Source: Azomonas tarimensis (GTDB lineage: Bacteria; Pseudomonadota; Gammaproteobacteria; Pseudomonadales; Pseudomonadaceae). From it: 64,000 bases of DNA. Positions 1 through 8,305 of this stretch are shown here, piece by piece. The notes beneath the pieces were generated by a model. That model made no database searches and was not told where the DNA came from. It saw only the letters and a program-made list of their open reading frames with translations. Numbering within the stretch: position 1 is the first letter of the stretch; each line of letters starts with the position of its first letter. Made by a program: the position numbers and the translations under genes. The stretch covers positions 124,001-188,000 of the forward strand of contig NZ_JBHRXZ010000017.1 in NCBI RefSeq assembly GCF_042648805.1, written 5' to 3'.

Positions 1-242
1 TTGTCGCAGGCCCGGGCGCCACTACCCTGCCCATGGAAATCTTCTCGGCGGTACGCCTGGGGGTGCGGCCGGAGATCAACGCAGTGGCCAGCCTCATCCT
101 GCTGGCGGTCTCGCTGGTCACCTTCATCGCCTGGTACCTGACCCGCCGCGCTGAGCGCAACCGGCGGCTGGCGATGCGCCAGGCCAACGAGGGAGCCGCA
201 GTCGCCAACCTGCCGCCACTGGGCGCGCCGCCACGGCGTTAA
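1..242 (+). CDS. Polyamine-type ABC transporter permease, C-terminal end (partial)
   Basis: The reading frame is open from the first bases of the window (V-A-G-P-G-A-T-T-L-P) and stops at 240-242, so only about 79 C-terminal residues are present. The phrase GATTLPMEIFSAVRLGVRPE followed by a hydrophobic helix and a basic tail (TRRAERNRR) is typical of the C-terminus of PotC/PotI/YdcV-type inner-membrane permeases for spermidine or putrescine. The internal ATG at 33 is not the true start. The substrate cannot be settled from this fragment. The next 185 bases (243-427) show nothing I can name. Confidence 0.75.
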   Translation, partial: VAGPGATTLPMEIFSAVRLGVRPEINAVASLILLAVSLVTFIAWYLTRRAERNRRLAMRQANEGAAVANLPPLGAPPRR

Positions 243-427
243 GGCGGCGGCAGGGACTCAGGAGACCTGGAAGCGGGCATTGATCTTCCAGTCGGCCGGT
301 CAGCTGTTTCTGGCTTAGGCTCAGGGCATTCAGTGTCGATGGGTGGCGGGTCTCGGTAGTAGAGACGCTAATGGCGCAACACTGGCAGCCATTCAGGTTT
401 ATCGCTCGGCCATGGCGTATCTGAGGC

Positions 428-1000
428 CTATCGGGCGTTGTGTGGCCAGTCGCAGAAACAGGCCACCGCCAGCGCCTGGGTGGCGCGGACCTGGCGGCCG
501 GCCAGCAGTGCGTCGATGATGGGTTCGACGAAGCTGTTATCGGAGGTGCACACGGCCCCTTCGCTGTAGGGACCCAGATAGACGAGCTCGCCCCGAGCGT
601 CCCAGAGCGCCACGGCTGGGCTGGCCGGCAGTGTCTCGCTCCCCGGGAAGTCGGTCAGCGTCTCGATCGCCTGTAGCGGCGGGGGCAGCTTTCCGCGGCT
701 GCCCGGGCGCTGCACGGCGTAGAAGGCCACCGGGGCGTCGCGGTAACGCAGCAGCATCTCAGCCAGGTGCTGCTGGTTGCCGACATTGCAGGGGCAGGCC
801 GGGTCCCAGAAATGCACCAGCCGCACCGGACCAGGTCCGGCCAGTTCCGCTGGCAGCTTCAGGGCTTCACCGGAAAACATCGCGGCGCGCTCGCCTGCCT
901 CGCGGAAACTTTCCTCGTACCAGCGTATGGCCAGCAACAACGCGGCAGCAGCGGCGCAGAGCAGCACGGCGGCGATCAGGAGTCTCGGGATTCTGGGCAT
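428..1000 (-). CDS. DUF6436-like membrane-anchored thioredoxin-fold protein
   Basis: This 190-residue protein has an N-terminal signal-anchor helix (residues about 7-25) and then a thioredoxin-like domain. A VHFWDPACPCN segment near residue 65 places a CxC pair where thioredoxins have CxxC. A second cysteine pair lies in the C-terminal end (VACFCDW). The family is known in pseudomonads but uncharacterised. From topology I infer a periplasmic thiol-related role. No strong Shine-Dalgarno sequence is visible before the ATG. It is divergent from the hydrolase gene to its right, with about 100 bases between the two starts. Confidence 0.6.
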   Translation of the reverse strand: MPRIPRLLIAAVLLCAAAAALLLAIRWYEESFREAGERAAMFSGEALKLPAELAGPGPVRLVHFWDPACPCNVGNQQHLAEMLLRYRDAPVAFYAVQRPGSRGKLPPPLQAIETLTDFPGSETLPASPAVALWDARGELVYLGPYSEGAVCTSDNSFVEPIIDALLAGRQVRATQALAVACFCDWPHNAR

Positions 1001-1100
1001 CGGTTCGGGGGGGCGGCGAGGGGCGGCGAGGGGCGACTAGCTTGCCATGCCCGGGCGCTCGGCAGAATATCTGAATATCATCCCGAGAGGAGAGACCCGA

Positions 1101-2027
1101 GTGATTCAGCCGGAGCTGATCCGCGCCGAGCTGGGCGACCTGGACATGGCTGTCGGGCCATCGCCGGCCGCCTGCGAGTACCTGGGCTTTTATGGCCTGG
1201 ATCTGTCGTCGCGGGCCGACGTGCATATTCGCCAGGGCAAGCGCCAGGTTGGCGGCTACGAGGTGGTGCTGCAGCTGTGGACCGCCGATGAGCCTCGCGC
1301 CACGCTGCTGGTCCTGCACGGCTACTACGACCACATGGGGTTGTACCGGAACGTCGTGGCCTGGGGGCTGGCGCGGGGATTCGCGGTGCTCGGCTGCGAC
1401 CTGCCAGGCCACGGACTGTCCAGTGGCGCGCCGGCCAGCATCAACGAGTTCGCCGAGTACCAGGTGGTACTGCAGGCGCTCATGGCTGAAGCAGAGCGGC
1501 TGGGATTGCCGCAGCCCTGGCACCTTCTCGGCCAGAGCACTGGCGGGGCGATCCTGCTGGATCACCTGCTGCGCCAGCCGGCCGCCGCCAGGCTGGGCCA
1601 GAGCATCCTGCTGGCGCCGCTGGTGCGCCCGCGCGCCTGGGCGCGTTCGCGGCTGAGCTATCAGCTGCTGCGGCATTTCGTCGACGGGATCCCGCGCCAG
1701 TTCAGCGACAACTCCGGCGACCGGGCCTTTCTCGAGTTCCAGCGTCGCGATCCGTTGCAGGCCGCGACCCTGCCCACCGCCTGGGTCGGTGCGCTGGACC
1801 GCTGGATCCCCCAGGTCGAGGCAGCCCCGGCCTGCCATTACCGGCCGATCATCATCCAGGGCGAGCAGGACATGACGGTGGACTGGCGCTACAACCTGCC
1901 GGTGCTGCAAGCCAAATTCGCCCAGCCGGAAATCCTCAGGCTGGCCGACGCCCGCCATCATCTGGTCAACGAACGCGAAGACATCCGCCGCGAGTATTTT
2001 GCCTTTCTCGATGAGCGACTGGCGTGA
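1101..2027 (+). CDS. Alpha/beta hydrolase, lysophospholipase-like
   Basis: The product is a 308-residue cytosolic alpha/beta hydrolase of the Hydrolase_4 (monoglyceride lipase/lysophospholipase) type. The oxyanion strand LLVLHGYYDHMGLY comes first, then the nucleophile elbow GQSTGG. The acid lies near GEQDMTVDW and the catalytic histidine in DARHHLVNE near the C-terminus. I chose the GTG at 1101 because a purine-rich GAGAGGAGA sits just before it; an in-frame ATG at 1047 would add 18 residues without a good ribosome site. The substrate is unknown. Confidence 0.75.
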   Translation: MIQPELIRAELGDLDMAVGPSPAACEYLGFYGLDLSSRADVHIRQGKRQVGGYEVVLQLWTADEPRATLLVLHGYYDHMGLYRNVVAWGLARGFAVLGCDLPGHGLSSGAPASINEFAEYQVVLQALMAEAERLGLPQPWHLLGQSTGGAILLDHLLRQPAAARLGQSILLAPLVRPRAWARSRLSYQLLRHFVDGIPRQFSDNSGDRAFLEFQRRDPLQAATLPTAWVGALDRWIPQVEAAPACHYRPIIIQGEQDMTVDWRYNLPVLQAKFAQPEILRLADARHHLVNEREDIRREYFAFLDERLA

Positions 2028-2040
2028 GTGCCGACTGGCC

Positions 2041-2805
2041 TCATATCCCGCGGTCCCACTCCAGTTCGCTGCCGCTGAGGCCCACCGCCAGACCGGCGCG
2101 CAGGGCTCCGAGCGCGGCCTGGTAATAGGCCTGGCCCTCGGCTGAACGGGCGAACTCAAGATACTCCTCCAGCTCCGGGTCGGACAGGTCGCGGTATACG
2201 TAGAGCAGGATATCGTCCAGATCCGCTTCGACCTGCTGTACCAGGCGCTGGCGCTGGCTTTGCAGCAGGCTCTGGGCGTAGGCGCCGGAAAGCAGGCCGG
2301 GCACCATCTGCGAAAGGCTGTCGGCAGCCACACCGCCCAGTGCCAGGCTGACCTCTGCACCTGCCTCGCTGGCGGGCAACGCCTGGGCCAGATGGCGGAT
2401 GAGCAACTGCCGGTTGCTGCCGGCTTCGAGCCGCGGTACGCCATCGGCGTGCCTGGCGACCTCGTCCGGACGCGTGGCCTTTACCTCGGCGGCAACGATC
2501 TTGCGCCCCAAGGGCGAGCGATAGAATGTCAGGGCCGGCTGCGGATCGGCGAGCTGCGCGCGCAAGGCATTCATGGCGCGCTGGTCGATCGCAGGCGCAG
2601 CGAAGCGCTGGTTGCTGTTGGCTACCAGCGCGTTGAACACCGCCGGCGGCAGGGTCGGCTGGTAGCGCTGCTGCGCCGCTTCCAGGGCATCGCGGAAATG
2701 CACGCGCTGCTGCTGCCAGCCTGCGGTCTGGTAGAGATCCCGATAAGCGTCGGCGACGCTGGCGAAACTGGCGGTCATAAGCAAACACAGGGCGAGCAGG
2801 CGCAT
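2041..2805 (-). CDS. Exported DUF2059-type protein
   Basis: This 254-residue protein begins with a cleavable-looking signal peptide (MRLLALCLLMTASFASVADA) and is otherwise helical. It contains two related segments, a DUF2059-like feature: LTFYRSPLGRKIVAAEV around residue 92 and LEEYLEFARSAEGQAYYQAAL near the C-terminus. The start is well placed behind AGGAG. It converges on the hydrolase gene, with 13 bases between stops. A periplasmic location is inferred; function is not known. Confidence 0.6.
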   Translation of the reverse strand: MRLLALCLLMTASFASVADAYRDLYQTAGWQQQRVHFRDALEAAQQRYQPTLPPAVFNALVANSNQRFAAPAIDQRAMNALRAQLADPQPALTFYRSPLGRKIVAAEVKATRPDEVARHADGVPRLEAGSNRQLLIRHLAQALPASEAGAEVSLALGGVAADSLSQMVPGLLSGAYAQSLLQSQRQRLVQQVEADLDDILLYVYRDLSDPELEEYLEFARSAEGQAYYQAALGALRAGLAVGLSGSELEWDRGI

Positions 2806-2903
2806 GGCGACTCCTGAATGGCGGCGACGCTATTCTTGACCCCGGATGCGTGCTTGTCGAGGAGCCGCTGATAGACTCCATCATCCCTTCAGGAGTGCCC
2901 CCC

Positions 2904-3506
2904 TTGTCGCTGCAACCCATCATTGAGGACCTGGCCCGCTGCGGCTGGTCGCTGCAGGAGCGATTCGTCGAGCAGCCGTTGATCGACGCCCTCGCCGAGG
3001 AGTGTCGCCAGCGCGAATCCCTGGGCGAACTCGAGCCCGCCGGGGTAGGCCGCGCGGCGGGACTGGCCGTGCGTGAGGGCGTCCGCGGGGATCGCATCCG
3101 GTGGATCGAAGTGGGACAGTCACCGGCCTGCGATCGCTACCTGACGCACATGGAAGCCTTGCGTCAGGAACTGAACCGGGCGTTCTTTCTCGGCCTCGAG
3201 GAGTTCGAGTGCCACTTCGCGTTCTATCCCCCAGGGGCGTTCTACAAGACGCATCTGGACTGCTTTCGTGATGACGACAGCCGGATCGTCACGGTCGTCC
3301 TCTACCTGAACACCGAATGGCAGTCGGCCGACGGCGGCTGCATGCGCATGCACCTGCGCCAGGGGCCGGCCCTGGACGTGGCTCCACTGGCGGGAAACCT
3401 GGTGGTGTTTCTTTCTGCCGAGGTGCCTCACGAAGTCTTGCCGACTCAGCGTGACCGGCTTTCGCTGACCGGCTGGTTCCGGCGCCGCGCGGCCCGCCTG
3501 CTCTAG
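2904..3506 (+). CDS. 2OG-Fe(II) oxygenase family protein
   Basis: The protein has about 200 residues and the double-stranded beta-helix pattern of prolyl 4-hydroxylase-type 2-oxoglutarate/iron dioxygenases. An HLD iron-binding pair lies in FYKTHLDCF, the distal histidine in AEVPHEVLP, and the 2OG-binding arginine in RLSLTGWFRR. The TTG at 2904 is preferred because CAGGAG lies 9 bases before it. GTG 2895 and ATG-type starts further upstream are possible. Homologues are described as SM-20-like hydroxylases; the substrate is not known. It is divergent from the DUF2059 gene. Confidence 0.75.
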   Translation: MSLQPIIEDLARCGWSLQERFVEQPLIDALAEECRQRESLGELEPAGVGRAAGLAVREGVRGDRIRWIEVGQSPACDRYLTHMEALRQELNRAFFLGLEEFECHFAFYPPGAFYKTHLDCFRDDDSRIVTVVLYLNTEWQSADGGCMRMHLRQGPALDVAPLAGNLVVFLSAEVPHEVLPTQRDRLSLTGWFRRRAARLL

Positions 3507-3533
3507 CGCCGGTCTGACGGACGGTATTCGCGA

Positions 3534-3812
3534 CTAGGGTCTGTTGCCATTCGTTCGCGGCCGCGCCGGAGCCTGTTTTTGCGCGAGGCAAGGCACGAGG
3601 AGCGAAGTTTGGTCATTCCAAATAAGCGACGAGAAACGCCGCATCGCGCAAAAACAGGCCCGGCCCTTTGGGTTGCGCGGCAAATAGCGTCATGCGGCGT
3701 TGCGGGACTTGGCAAGGACCATTACCTGCGTCCCGCGCCTGCGGAACGCCGCCCGACCTGGCGCCATTTGCCGCTGCAACGCGGCTCGCGACGAAACGGC
3801 AACAGACCCTAG
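3534..3812. mobile_element. MITE-like palindromic element with TA-type borders
   Basis: This 279-base non-coding element fills the gap between the oxygenase gene and the PAS-GGDEF-EAL gene. The ends form a perfect 15-base inverted repeat, CTAGGGTCTGTTGCC at 3534-3548 and its complement at 3798-3812, with imperfect similarity continuing inward. Inside are two large hairpins. One has 15-base arms CCTGTTTTTGCGCGA (3572-3586) pairing with 3644-3658. The other has nested arms 3677-3685/3766-3774, 3694-3701/3745-3752 and 3702-3708/3730-3736. The TA or CTAG at both borders suggests a target duplication, as in some IS5- or IS630-type insertions. It carries no transposase; the short reading frames in it are palindrome by-products. 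Confidence 0.7.
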
Positions 3813-3919
3813 GGACGGGTAACGCTTTTTCGTCACACTGATGATGCTATATTGGTATCACTTTTCCGGCGCTTACGCCGGGCGCGTCATGACGAACGTC
3901 CGTGGGGCTGCGGTAGTCG

Positions 3920-6898
3920 ATGAATCAGACGAGTGACCAGTTGCTGCCGTCCGCCTTGCCGGAGGGTACCGGCATGGACGGCGCTGCCCAAGAGGGCGCA
4001 ACGCTGGAAGCGATGGTCGCCCATCAGGCGGCGCTCGAGGCGCGGCTGGCCATGGCCATGGCGCGTCAGCAGGAACTGGAGCGGCAGAACAGCTACTACC
4101 GCAGCATTTTCGACACCTTGCCCAACCCGCTCTGGCTGATGGACGACAACCGGCACCTGGATGCCAACCCTGCGGCCATTGCCACCCTCGGCTACCCTGA
4201 TCGTGCGACGCTGCTGGGCAGTCCAGTGGACGCTGCGCAGGGGGCCAGGGCGCAGACCCTCGAGCGGGTGAGAAGGGCGCAGGCCGGCGAAACCCAGCGT
4301 TTCGAGTGGGCTCACCAACCTGCCGATGGGACAGAGCGCATCGGCGAGGTGATCTTTTCCCCGCTGCAACTGGACGGCCGCCGCCTGGTGCTCGGCAGTT
4401 GGCACGACGTCACCCAGCGCAAGCTCGCCGAACGCCGCCTGGCCGAGCGCGAGCGCAGCTTTCGCGAGCAGAGCCAGCGTCTCCAGGAAGTCATCGAGGG
4501 CACCCATACCGGTACCTGGGAGTACAACCTGCGGACCGACAGTCTGGTGTGCAACGAACGCTGGGCCTGGATTGTGGGCTATGGACCTAGCGAGCTGGCA
4601 CCCTTGAGCCTGTCGACCTGGCGCCGCCTGGCTCATCCAGGCGATTTCCGGCGGGCCATGCACGATGTGCATCGCTGCTATCGCCAGGAGATCGAGCACT
4701 ACCGCGTCGAGATGCGCATGCGGCACAAGGCCGGCCACTGGGTCTGGATCGTGGTTCGCGGCAAGGTCGTGCAATGGCGTGACGATCAACAGCCGCTGCG
4801 CATGGCCGGTACCATCCAGGATGCCACCGCGCGCAAGGTCTCCGAGGAGCAGCTCAAGCTCGCCGCAAGCGTCTTCACCCACGCCAGCGAGGGCATCATG
4901 ATCACCGATGCCAGCGTGCGCATCGTCTCGGTCAATGAAGCCTTCAGCCGGATCACCGGCTACCGCCAGGAGGAAGTGCTGGGACGCACCCCGGGCCTGC
5001 TGAAATCAGGGCTGCACGGTGCGGATTTCTATGCCGAGGTGTGGAAGGCCCTGCGCGAAAAGGGCGAATGGTCCGGGGAAATCTGGAACCGTCACCGGGA
5101 AGGTCACTTGTACGCCGAGCTGGTCAACATCAGCGCGGTCTGCGATGAGCAGGGTCAGGTCAAGAACTACGTGGCGCTGTTCAACGACATCACCCAGCAG
5201 AAGCAACACCAGCAGCAACTCGAACGCAGCGCCCATTACGATCCGCTGACCGACCTGCCGAACCGCCTGTTGCTGGCCGATCGCCTGCAGCAGGCGATGG
5301 TTCGCTCCCATCGTCATTGCGACAAGGTGGCGGTCGCCTACATCGACCTGGATGGTTTCAAGGCGGTGAACGACCGCCACGGGCATGCCGTGGGCGACCG
5401 CTTGCTGGTCATCCTGGCCAACCGCATGAAGTCGCTCCTGCGTGAAGGCGACACCCTGGCCCGCCTGGGCGGCGACGAGTTCGCCGTGGTGATCGTCGAC
5501 ATGGTTCGTCAGCACGATTGCGTGCCGGTGCTGGAACGCCTGCTGCAGGCCCTCGCCGATCCGGTGGCGGTCGCCGGGGAGGTCCTGCACGTGAGCGCCA
5601 GCATTGGCGTCACGCTCTATCCGCTGGACGATGTCGAGGCCGACCAGTTGCTGCGCCATGCCGACCAGGCCATGTACATCGCCAAGCAGACCGGCAAGAA
5701 CCGTTATCACATCTTTGATATCAAGCACACTAGGCCAAGCAACGAGCCGAACCAGACCCTGGAGGCGCTGCACCAGGCGCTGGCGCGCGGCGAGTTTTGC
5801 CTGCATTACCAGCCGCGGGTGAACATGCGCAGCGGCCAGCTGGTCGGCGCCGAAGCCCTGATTCGCTGGCAGCATCCGGAGCACGGGCTGCTGCTGCCTT
5901 CGGCCTTCCTGCCGGCAGTGGAGCACCACGCCGTTTCCGTCACGGTCGGCCAGTGGGTGATCGCCCAGGCGCTTGGCCAGATATCGGCCTGGCAGCGCCA
6001 GGGGCTGGATATTCCGGTGAGCGTCAACCTTTCGGCACGGCACATCCAGAACCGGGATTTCCTGCCGTCACTGAAAACCCTGCTCGACAGTCATCCCGAT
6101 GTGCCCCCGCAGCGTCTGGAGCTGGAGGTCATGGAAGCCCATGCGCTGGAGGACATCGACTATGCCGCGCGGATGATGAACGCCTGCCGCGAACTCGGCG
6201 TGCGCTTCGCGCTGGATGACTTCGGCACCGGCTACACCTCCCTGGCCTACCTGCGCCGGCTGCCGGCCGATACCCTGAAGCTGGACCAGAGTTTTGTCCA
6301 GGCCATGCCCTCGGCACCCGGCGACATGGCGGTGGTCGAGGCGGTACACGGCCTGGCCAAGGCCTTTCACCGCCGCCTCATCGCCGAAGGGGTGGAAACC
6401 GAATGGCAGGGCGAAATGCTCCTGGCGATGGGCTGCGAACTGGCCCAGGGCTACGCCATTGGCAGGCCGATGCCGGCAGACGAGCTGTCTGGCTGGGCCA
6501 GCCGATGGCAGCCCTGCGAGTCCTGGCGCGCCTGGGCAGGGCGAAGCCTGTCACCGCGCGCCCTGCCGGTGCTGCTGGCGACAGTCGAGCATTCGGCCTG
6601 GCGCGACGAGGTCGAGGCCTACCTGCTAGGCCGACACGACCTGCTGCCGACCCAGGATCCGAGCGGTGGACGTTTTGCCACCTGGTACGCCAAGGAGGGT
6701 CGTGAACACTTCGATGCGCACCCGGCCTTTGTCGAGATCGGCCAGCGCCACCGCAAGGTCCAGCGGTTGGCCGCCGCCTTGCTGGCCGAGTGCGAGCAAG
6801 GGCGCCGCGGAGAGGCGAGATCGAGGGTCGAGGAGCTGCGCCGCGAGAGCGAGGCCCTGGTGGGCTGCCTGCGGGAATTCGCCTGGCTGGCAGCCTGA
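3920..6898 (+). CDS. PAS-PAS-PAS-GGDEF-EAL protein with a C-terminal CZB-like domain
   Basis: This 992-residue soluble protein is a bifunctional-type c-di-GMP enzyme. Three PAS/PAC modules (about 45-165, 185-305, 315-435) precede a GGDEF domain with an intact GGDEF motif near residue 515 and an RxxD inhibitory site five residues before it (REGD). The EAL domain (about 615-865) keeps EALIRW, VNLSARH, DDFGTGYTS and AEGVE, so it is probably an active phosphodiesterase. The last 110 residues resemble the chemoreceptor zinc-binding (CZB) fold, but the zinc cysteine position appears to be glycine (GGRFATWY). No transmembrane segment is seen. The ATG at 3920 has only a weak ribosome site. Confidence 0.85.
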   Translation: MNQTSDQLLPSALPEGTGMDGAAQEGATLEAMVAHQAALEARLAMAMARQQELERQNSYYRSIFDTLPNPLWLMDDNRHLDANPAAIATLGYPDRATLLGSPVDAAQGARAQTLERVRRAQAGETQRFEWAHQPADGTERIGEVIFSPLQLDGRRLVLGSWHDVTQRKLAERRLAERERSFREQSQRLQEVIEGTHTGTWEYNLRTDSLVCNERWAWIVGYGPSELAPLSLSTWRRLAHPGDFRRAMHDVHRCYRQEIEHYRVEMRMRHKAGHWVWIVVRGKVVQWRDDQQPLRMAGTIQDATARKVSEEQLKLAASVFTHASEGIMITDASVRIVSVNEAFSRITGYRQEEVLGRTPGLLKSGLHGADFYAEVWKALREKGEWSGEIWNRHREGHLYAELVNISAVCDEQGQVKNYVALFNDITQQKQHQQQLERSAHYDPLTDLPNRLLLADRLQQAMVRSHRHCDKVAVAYIDLDGFKAVNDRHGHAVGDRLLVILANRMKSLLREGDTLARLGGDEFAVVIVDMVRQHDCVPVLERLLQALADPVAVAGEVLHVSASIGVTLYPLDDVEADQLLRHADQAMYIAKQTGKNRYHIFDIKHTRPSNEPNQTLEALHQALARGEFCLHYQPRVNMRSGQLVGAEALIRWQHPEHGLLLPSAFLPAVEHHAVSVTVGQWVIAQALGQISAWQRQGLDIPVSVNLSARHIQNRDFLPSLKTLLDSHPDVPPQRLELEVMEAHALEDIDYAARMMNACRELGVRFALDDFGTGYTSLAYLRRLPADTLKLDQSFVQAMPSAPGDMAVVEAVHGLAKAFHRRLIAEGVETEWQGEMLLAMGCELAQGYAIGRPMPADELSGWASRWQPCESWRAWAGRSLSPRALPVLLATVEHSAWRDEVEAYLLGRHDLLPTQDPSGGRFATWYAKEGREHFDAHPAFVEIGQRHRKVQRLAAALLAECEQGRRGEARSRVEELRRESEALVGCLREFAWLAA

Positions 6899-6965
6899 GT
6901 CGGTTGACCGCGGGCGGCGTTTGCCGGACCCTTCAGGCGCAGCGAATGATCACAGGAGTGCCGCA

Positions 6966-7385
6966 TTGAACAGCCGATCGCCATTGGCCCTGTTGGCGTT
7001 GTTCGCCGCCAGCGGATGCCTTGCGCAGACCCTGCAGGTCGAGCTTCACGAGGTGCAGCATGATCGCGGCACCTTGCGCATTGCCGTGTACGCCGACCCG
7101 CAAGGCTTTCTCAAGCCGGACCAGGCCTTCGCCACCCGCGAGCTGGCCGCCGAGCCCGGCACGGTCATGGTCGAGTTCGAGGTGGGGCCGGGGCGCTACG
7201 CGGTCCTCGCCTATCACGACGAGGACGACAATGGTCAGCTCAACCGCCGCCTGGGCATGTTCCCCGCCGAGGGGTACGGCCTGTCCAACAATCCCCGGGT
7301 GATGGGGCCGCCTTCCTACGAGGCCAGCGCTTTCGAGGTGGCGGACGAGCCGCTGACCCGGGTGGAGATACAGCTACGCTACTGA
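6966..7385 (+). CDS. Exported DUF2141 protein
   Basis: The 139-residue product has a short signal peptide (LNSRSPLALLALFAASGCLAQ) and a single DUF2141 beta-sandwich domain. The family pattern is clear in GRYAVLAYHDEDDNGQLNRRLGMFPAEGYGLSNN. The TTG start at 6966 follows ACAGGAG. The gene lies 67 bases after the c-di-GMP gene on the same strand and may be co-transcribed. Its stop overlaps the end of the next, convergent gene. The family is secreted and of unknown function. Confidence 0.7.
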   Translation: MNSRSPLALLALFAASGCLAQTLQVELHEVQHDRGTLRIAVYADPQGFLKPDQAFATRELAAEPGTVMVEFEVGPGRYAVLAYHDEDDNGQLNRRLGMFPAEGYGLSNNPRVMGPPSYEASAFEVADEPLTRVEIQLRY

Positions 7386-7684
7386 TCGCCAGCTGCGTCG
7401 CTGCCGGCCTCCTCGTCGTCGTCCGGCAGCGTCGGCAACTGGCGCAGCAGCGCCTCGTAGCGCGTTCGGTCGAAGGGACGCTCGAGACTCATCATCTGCT
7501 GGATCTCGTCGGCCAGCACCCGCGCCATCAGTTGCAGGCTTTCTTCCCGCGAATAGCCAACCAGGGTCAGCTTGTTCAGCGTGGCTTTCACCGCCGATGG
7601 GTCATCGGCCTCGAGCTGGTTTTCGATGGCCTCCAGCAGCGCCTGTTCGGCGAAGGTTTCGTCATCTTCGTTGGTGCCACTCAT
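7379..7684 (-). CDS. Conserved hypothetical acidic protein
   Basis: This 101-residue cytosolic protein is very acidic and mostly helical (EQALLEAIENQLEADDPSAVKATLNKLTLVGYSREESLQLMARVLADEI). Its shape resembles small pseudomonad proteins of unknown function. A GGAG sequence lies upstream of the ATG. It overlaps the 3' end of the DUF2141 gene by 7 bases tail to tail. It lies 27 bases downstream of the 175-residue membrane protein gene on the same strand, so the two may form a transcription unit. No function is assigned. Confidence 0.6.
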   Translation of the reverse strand: MSGTNEDDETFAEQALLEAIENQLEADDPSAVKATLNKLTLVGYSREESLQLMARVLADEIQQMMSLERPFDRTRYEALLRQLPTLPDDDEEAGSDAAGDQ

Positions 7685-7711
7685 CGGTACGCGGAGCTCC
7701 TCGTATCGGGG

Positions 7712-8239
7712 TCAGTCGACAAAATGCAGAACGATGCAGAATAGACCAAAGATGACCCATACCGCGCCGAATATCAGCGGTGTGCGCAGCGAAAACAGCA
7801 GGGTTCGCTTGTACCGCTTGCCTCCGCTCGGGTTGGTGCCCTCGCCAAACAGGGCTGACTCATTGTTCGGCAACAGGCCGACGTGCCCCTCGAGTTGCAA
7901 GAGTTCCGCCTGCTTCTGGTGCCAGCGTTCGATCACCTCGAAATTGGCCTTGATCCCGGGAATCGCATGCAGCGAGGTGATGAAGCCGAGCAGCGACAGG
8001 ATCGAGGGAATCACCAGGCGGAACAGGCCGCCCCACTCCGGATTGGTATTGGCCATGGACGAGGCGAAAGCGATCATCAGAAAGGACTGGGACGACAGGT
8101 AGGTGCTGGTGCGTTCGGCCAGCAGGGTCGATTCGAAATGGATCTCGGCTCGATAGAAGTTAAGGCGATCCTTGGCCGACTCGAAAAGTTCGGCACCCTG
8201 GGTCTCCTGGTTAAGGAGCAGGTTTCGCAGATCCGGCAT
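7712..8239 (-). CDS. Hypothetical membrane protein with three predicted helices
   Basis: The product has 175 residues. An N-terminal amphipathic region with ERTSTYLSSQSFLMIAFASS is followed by a second membrane helix (LVIPSILSLLGFITSLHAIPG). A soluble segment containing RWHQKQAELLQ comes next, then a C-terminal helix (FGAVWVIFGLFCIVLHFVD). This 'ERT plus two helices' layout recurs in small bacterial integral membrane proteins of unknown role. GAGGGGG precedes the ATG. It lies downstream of argH, separated by a 9-base-pair hairpin. Confidence 0.55.
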   Translation of the reverse strand: MPDLRNLLLNQETQGAELFESAKDRLNFYRAEIHFESTLLAERTSTYLSSQSFLMIAFASSMANTNPEWGGLFRLVIPSILSLLGFITSLHAIPGIKANFEVIERWHQKQAELLQLEGHVGLLPNNESALFGEGTNPSGGKRYKRTLLFSLRTPLIFGAVWVIFGLFCIVLHFVD

Positions 8240-8271
8240 GGCAGCCCCCTCGAAGTATCACCTTCAGAGGA

Positions 8272-8295
8272 GGTGGAACTCAGGCGAGTTCCACC
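8272..8295 (-). terminator. Hairpin downstream of argH
   Basis: GGTGGAACT (8272-8280) and AGTTCCACC (8287-8295) form a perfect 9-base-pair stem with a 6-base loop, just after the argH stop on the minus strand. There is no run of T after it, so it may be a processing or stability hairpin rather than a true intrinsic terminator. Confidence 0.4.
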
Positions 8296-8305
8296 CGTAC
8301 GGGGC

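Noticed and set aside
867..2444. 525-residue reading frame opposite the hydrolase gene
   Set aside because: It is antisense to a clear alpha/beta hydrolase and has shuffled composition; an artefact of high GC content.
3503..3812. Short reading frames inside the palindromic element
   Set aside because: They come from the inverted repeats and have no ribosome site or recognisable protein.
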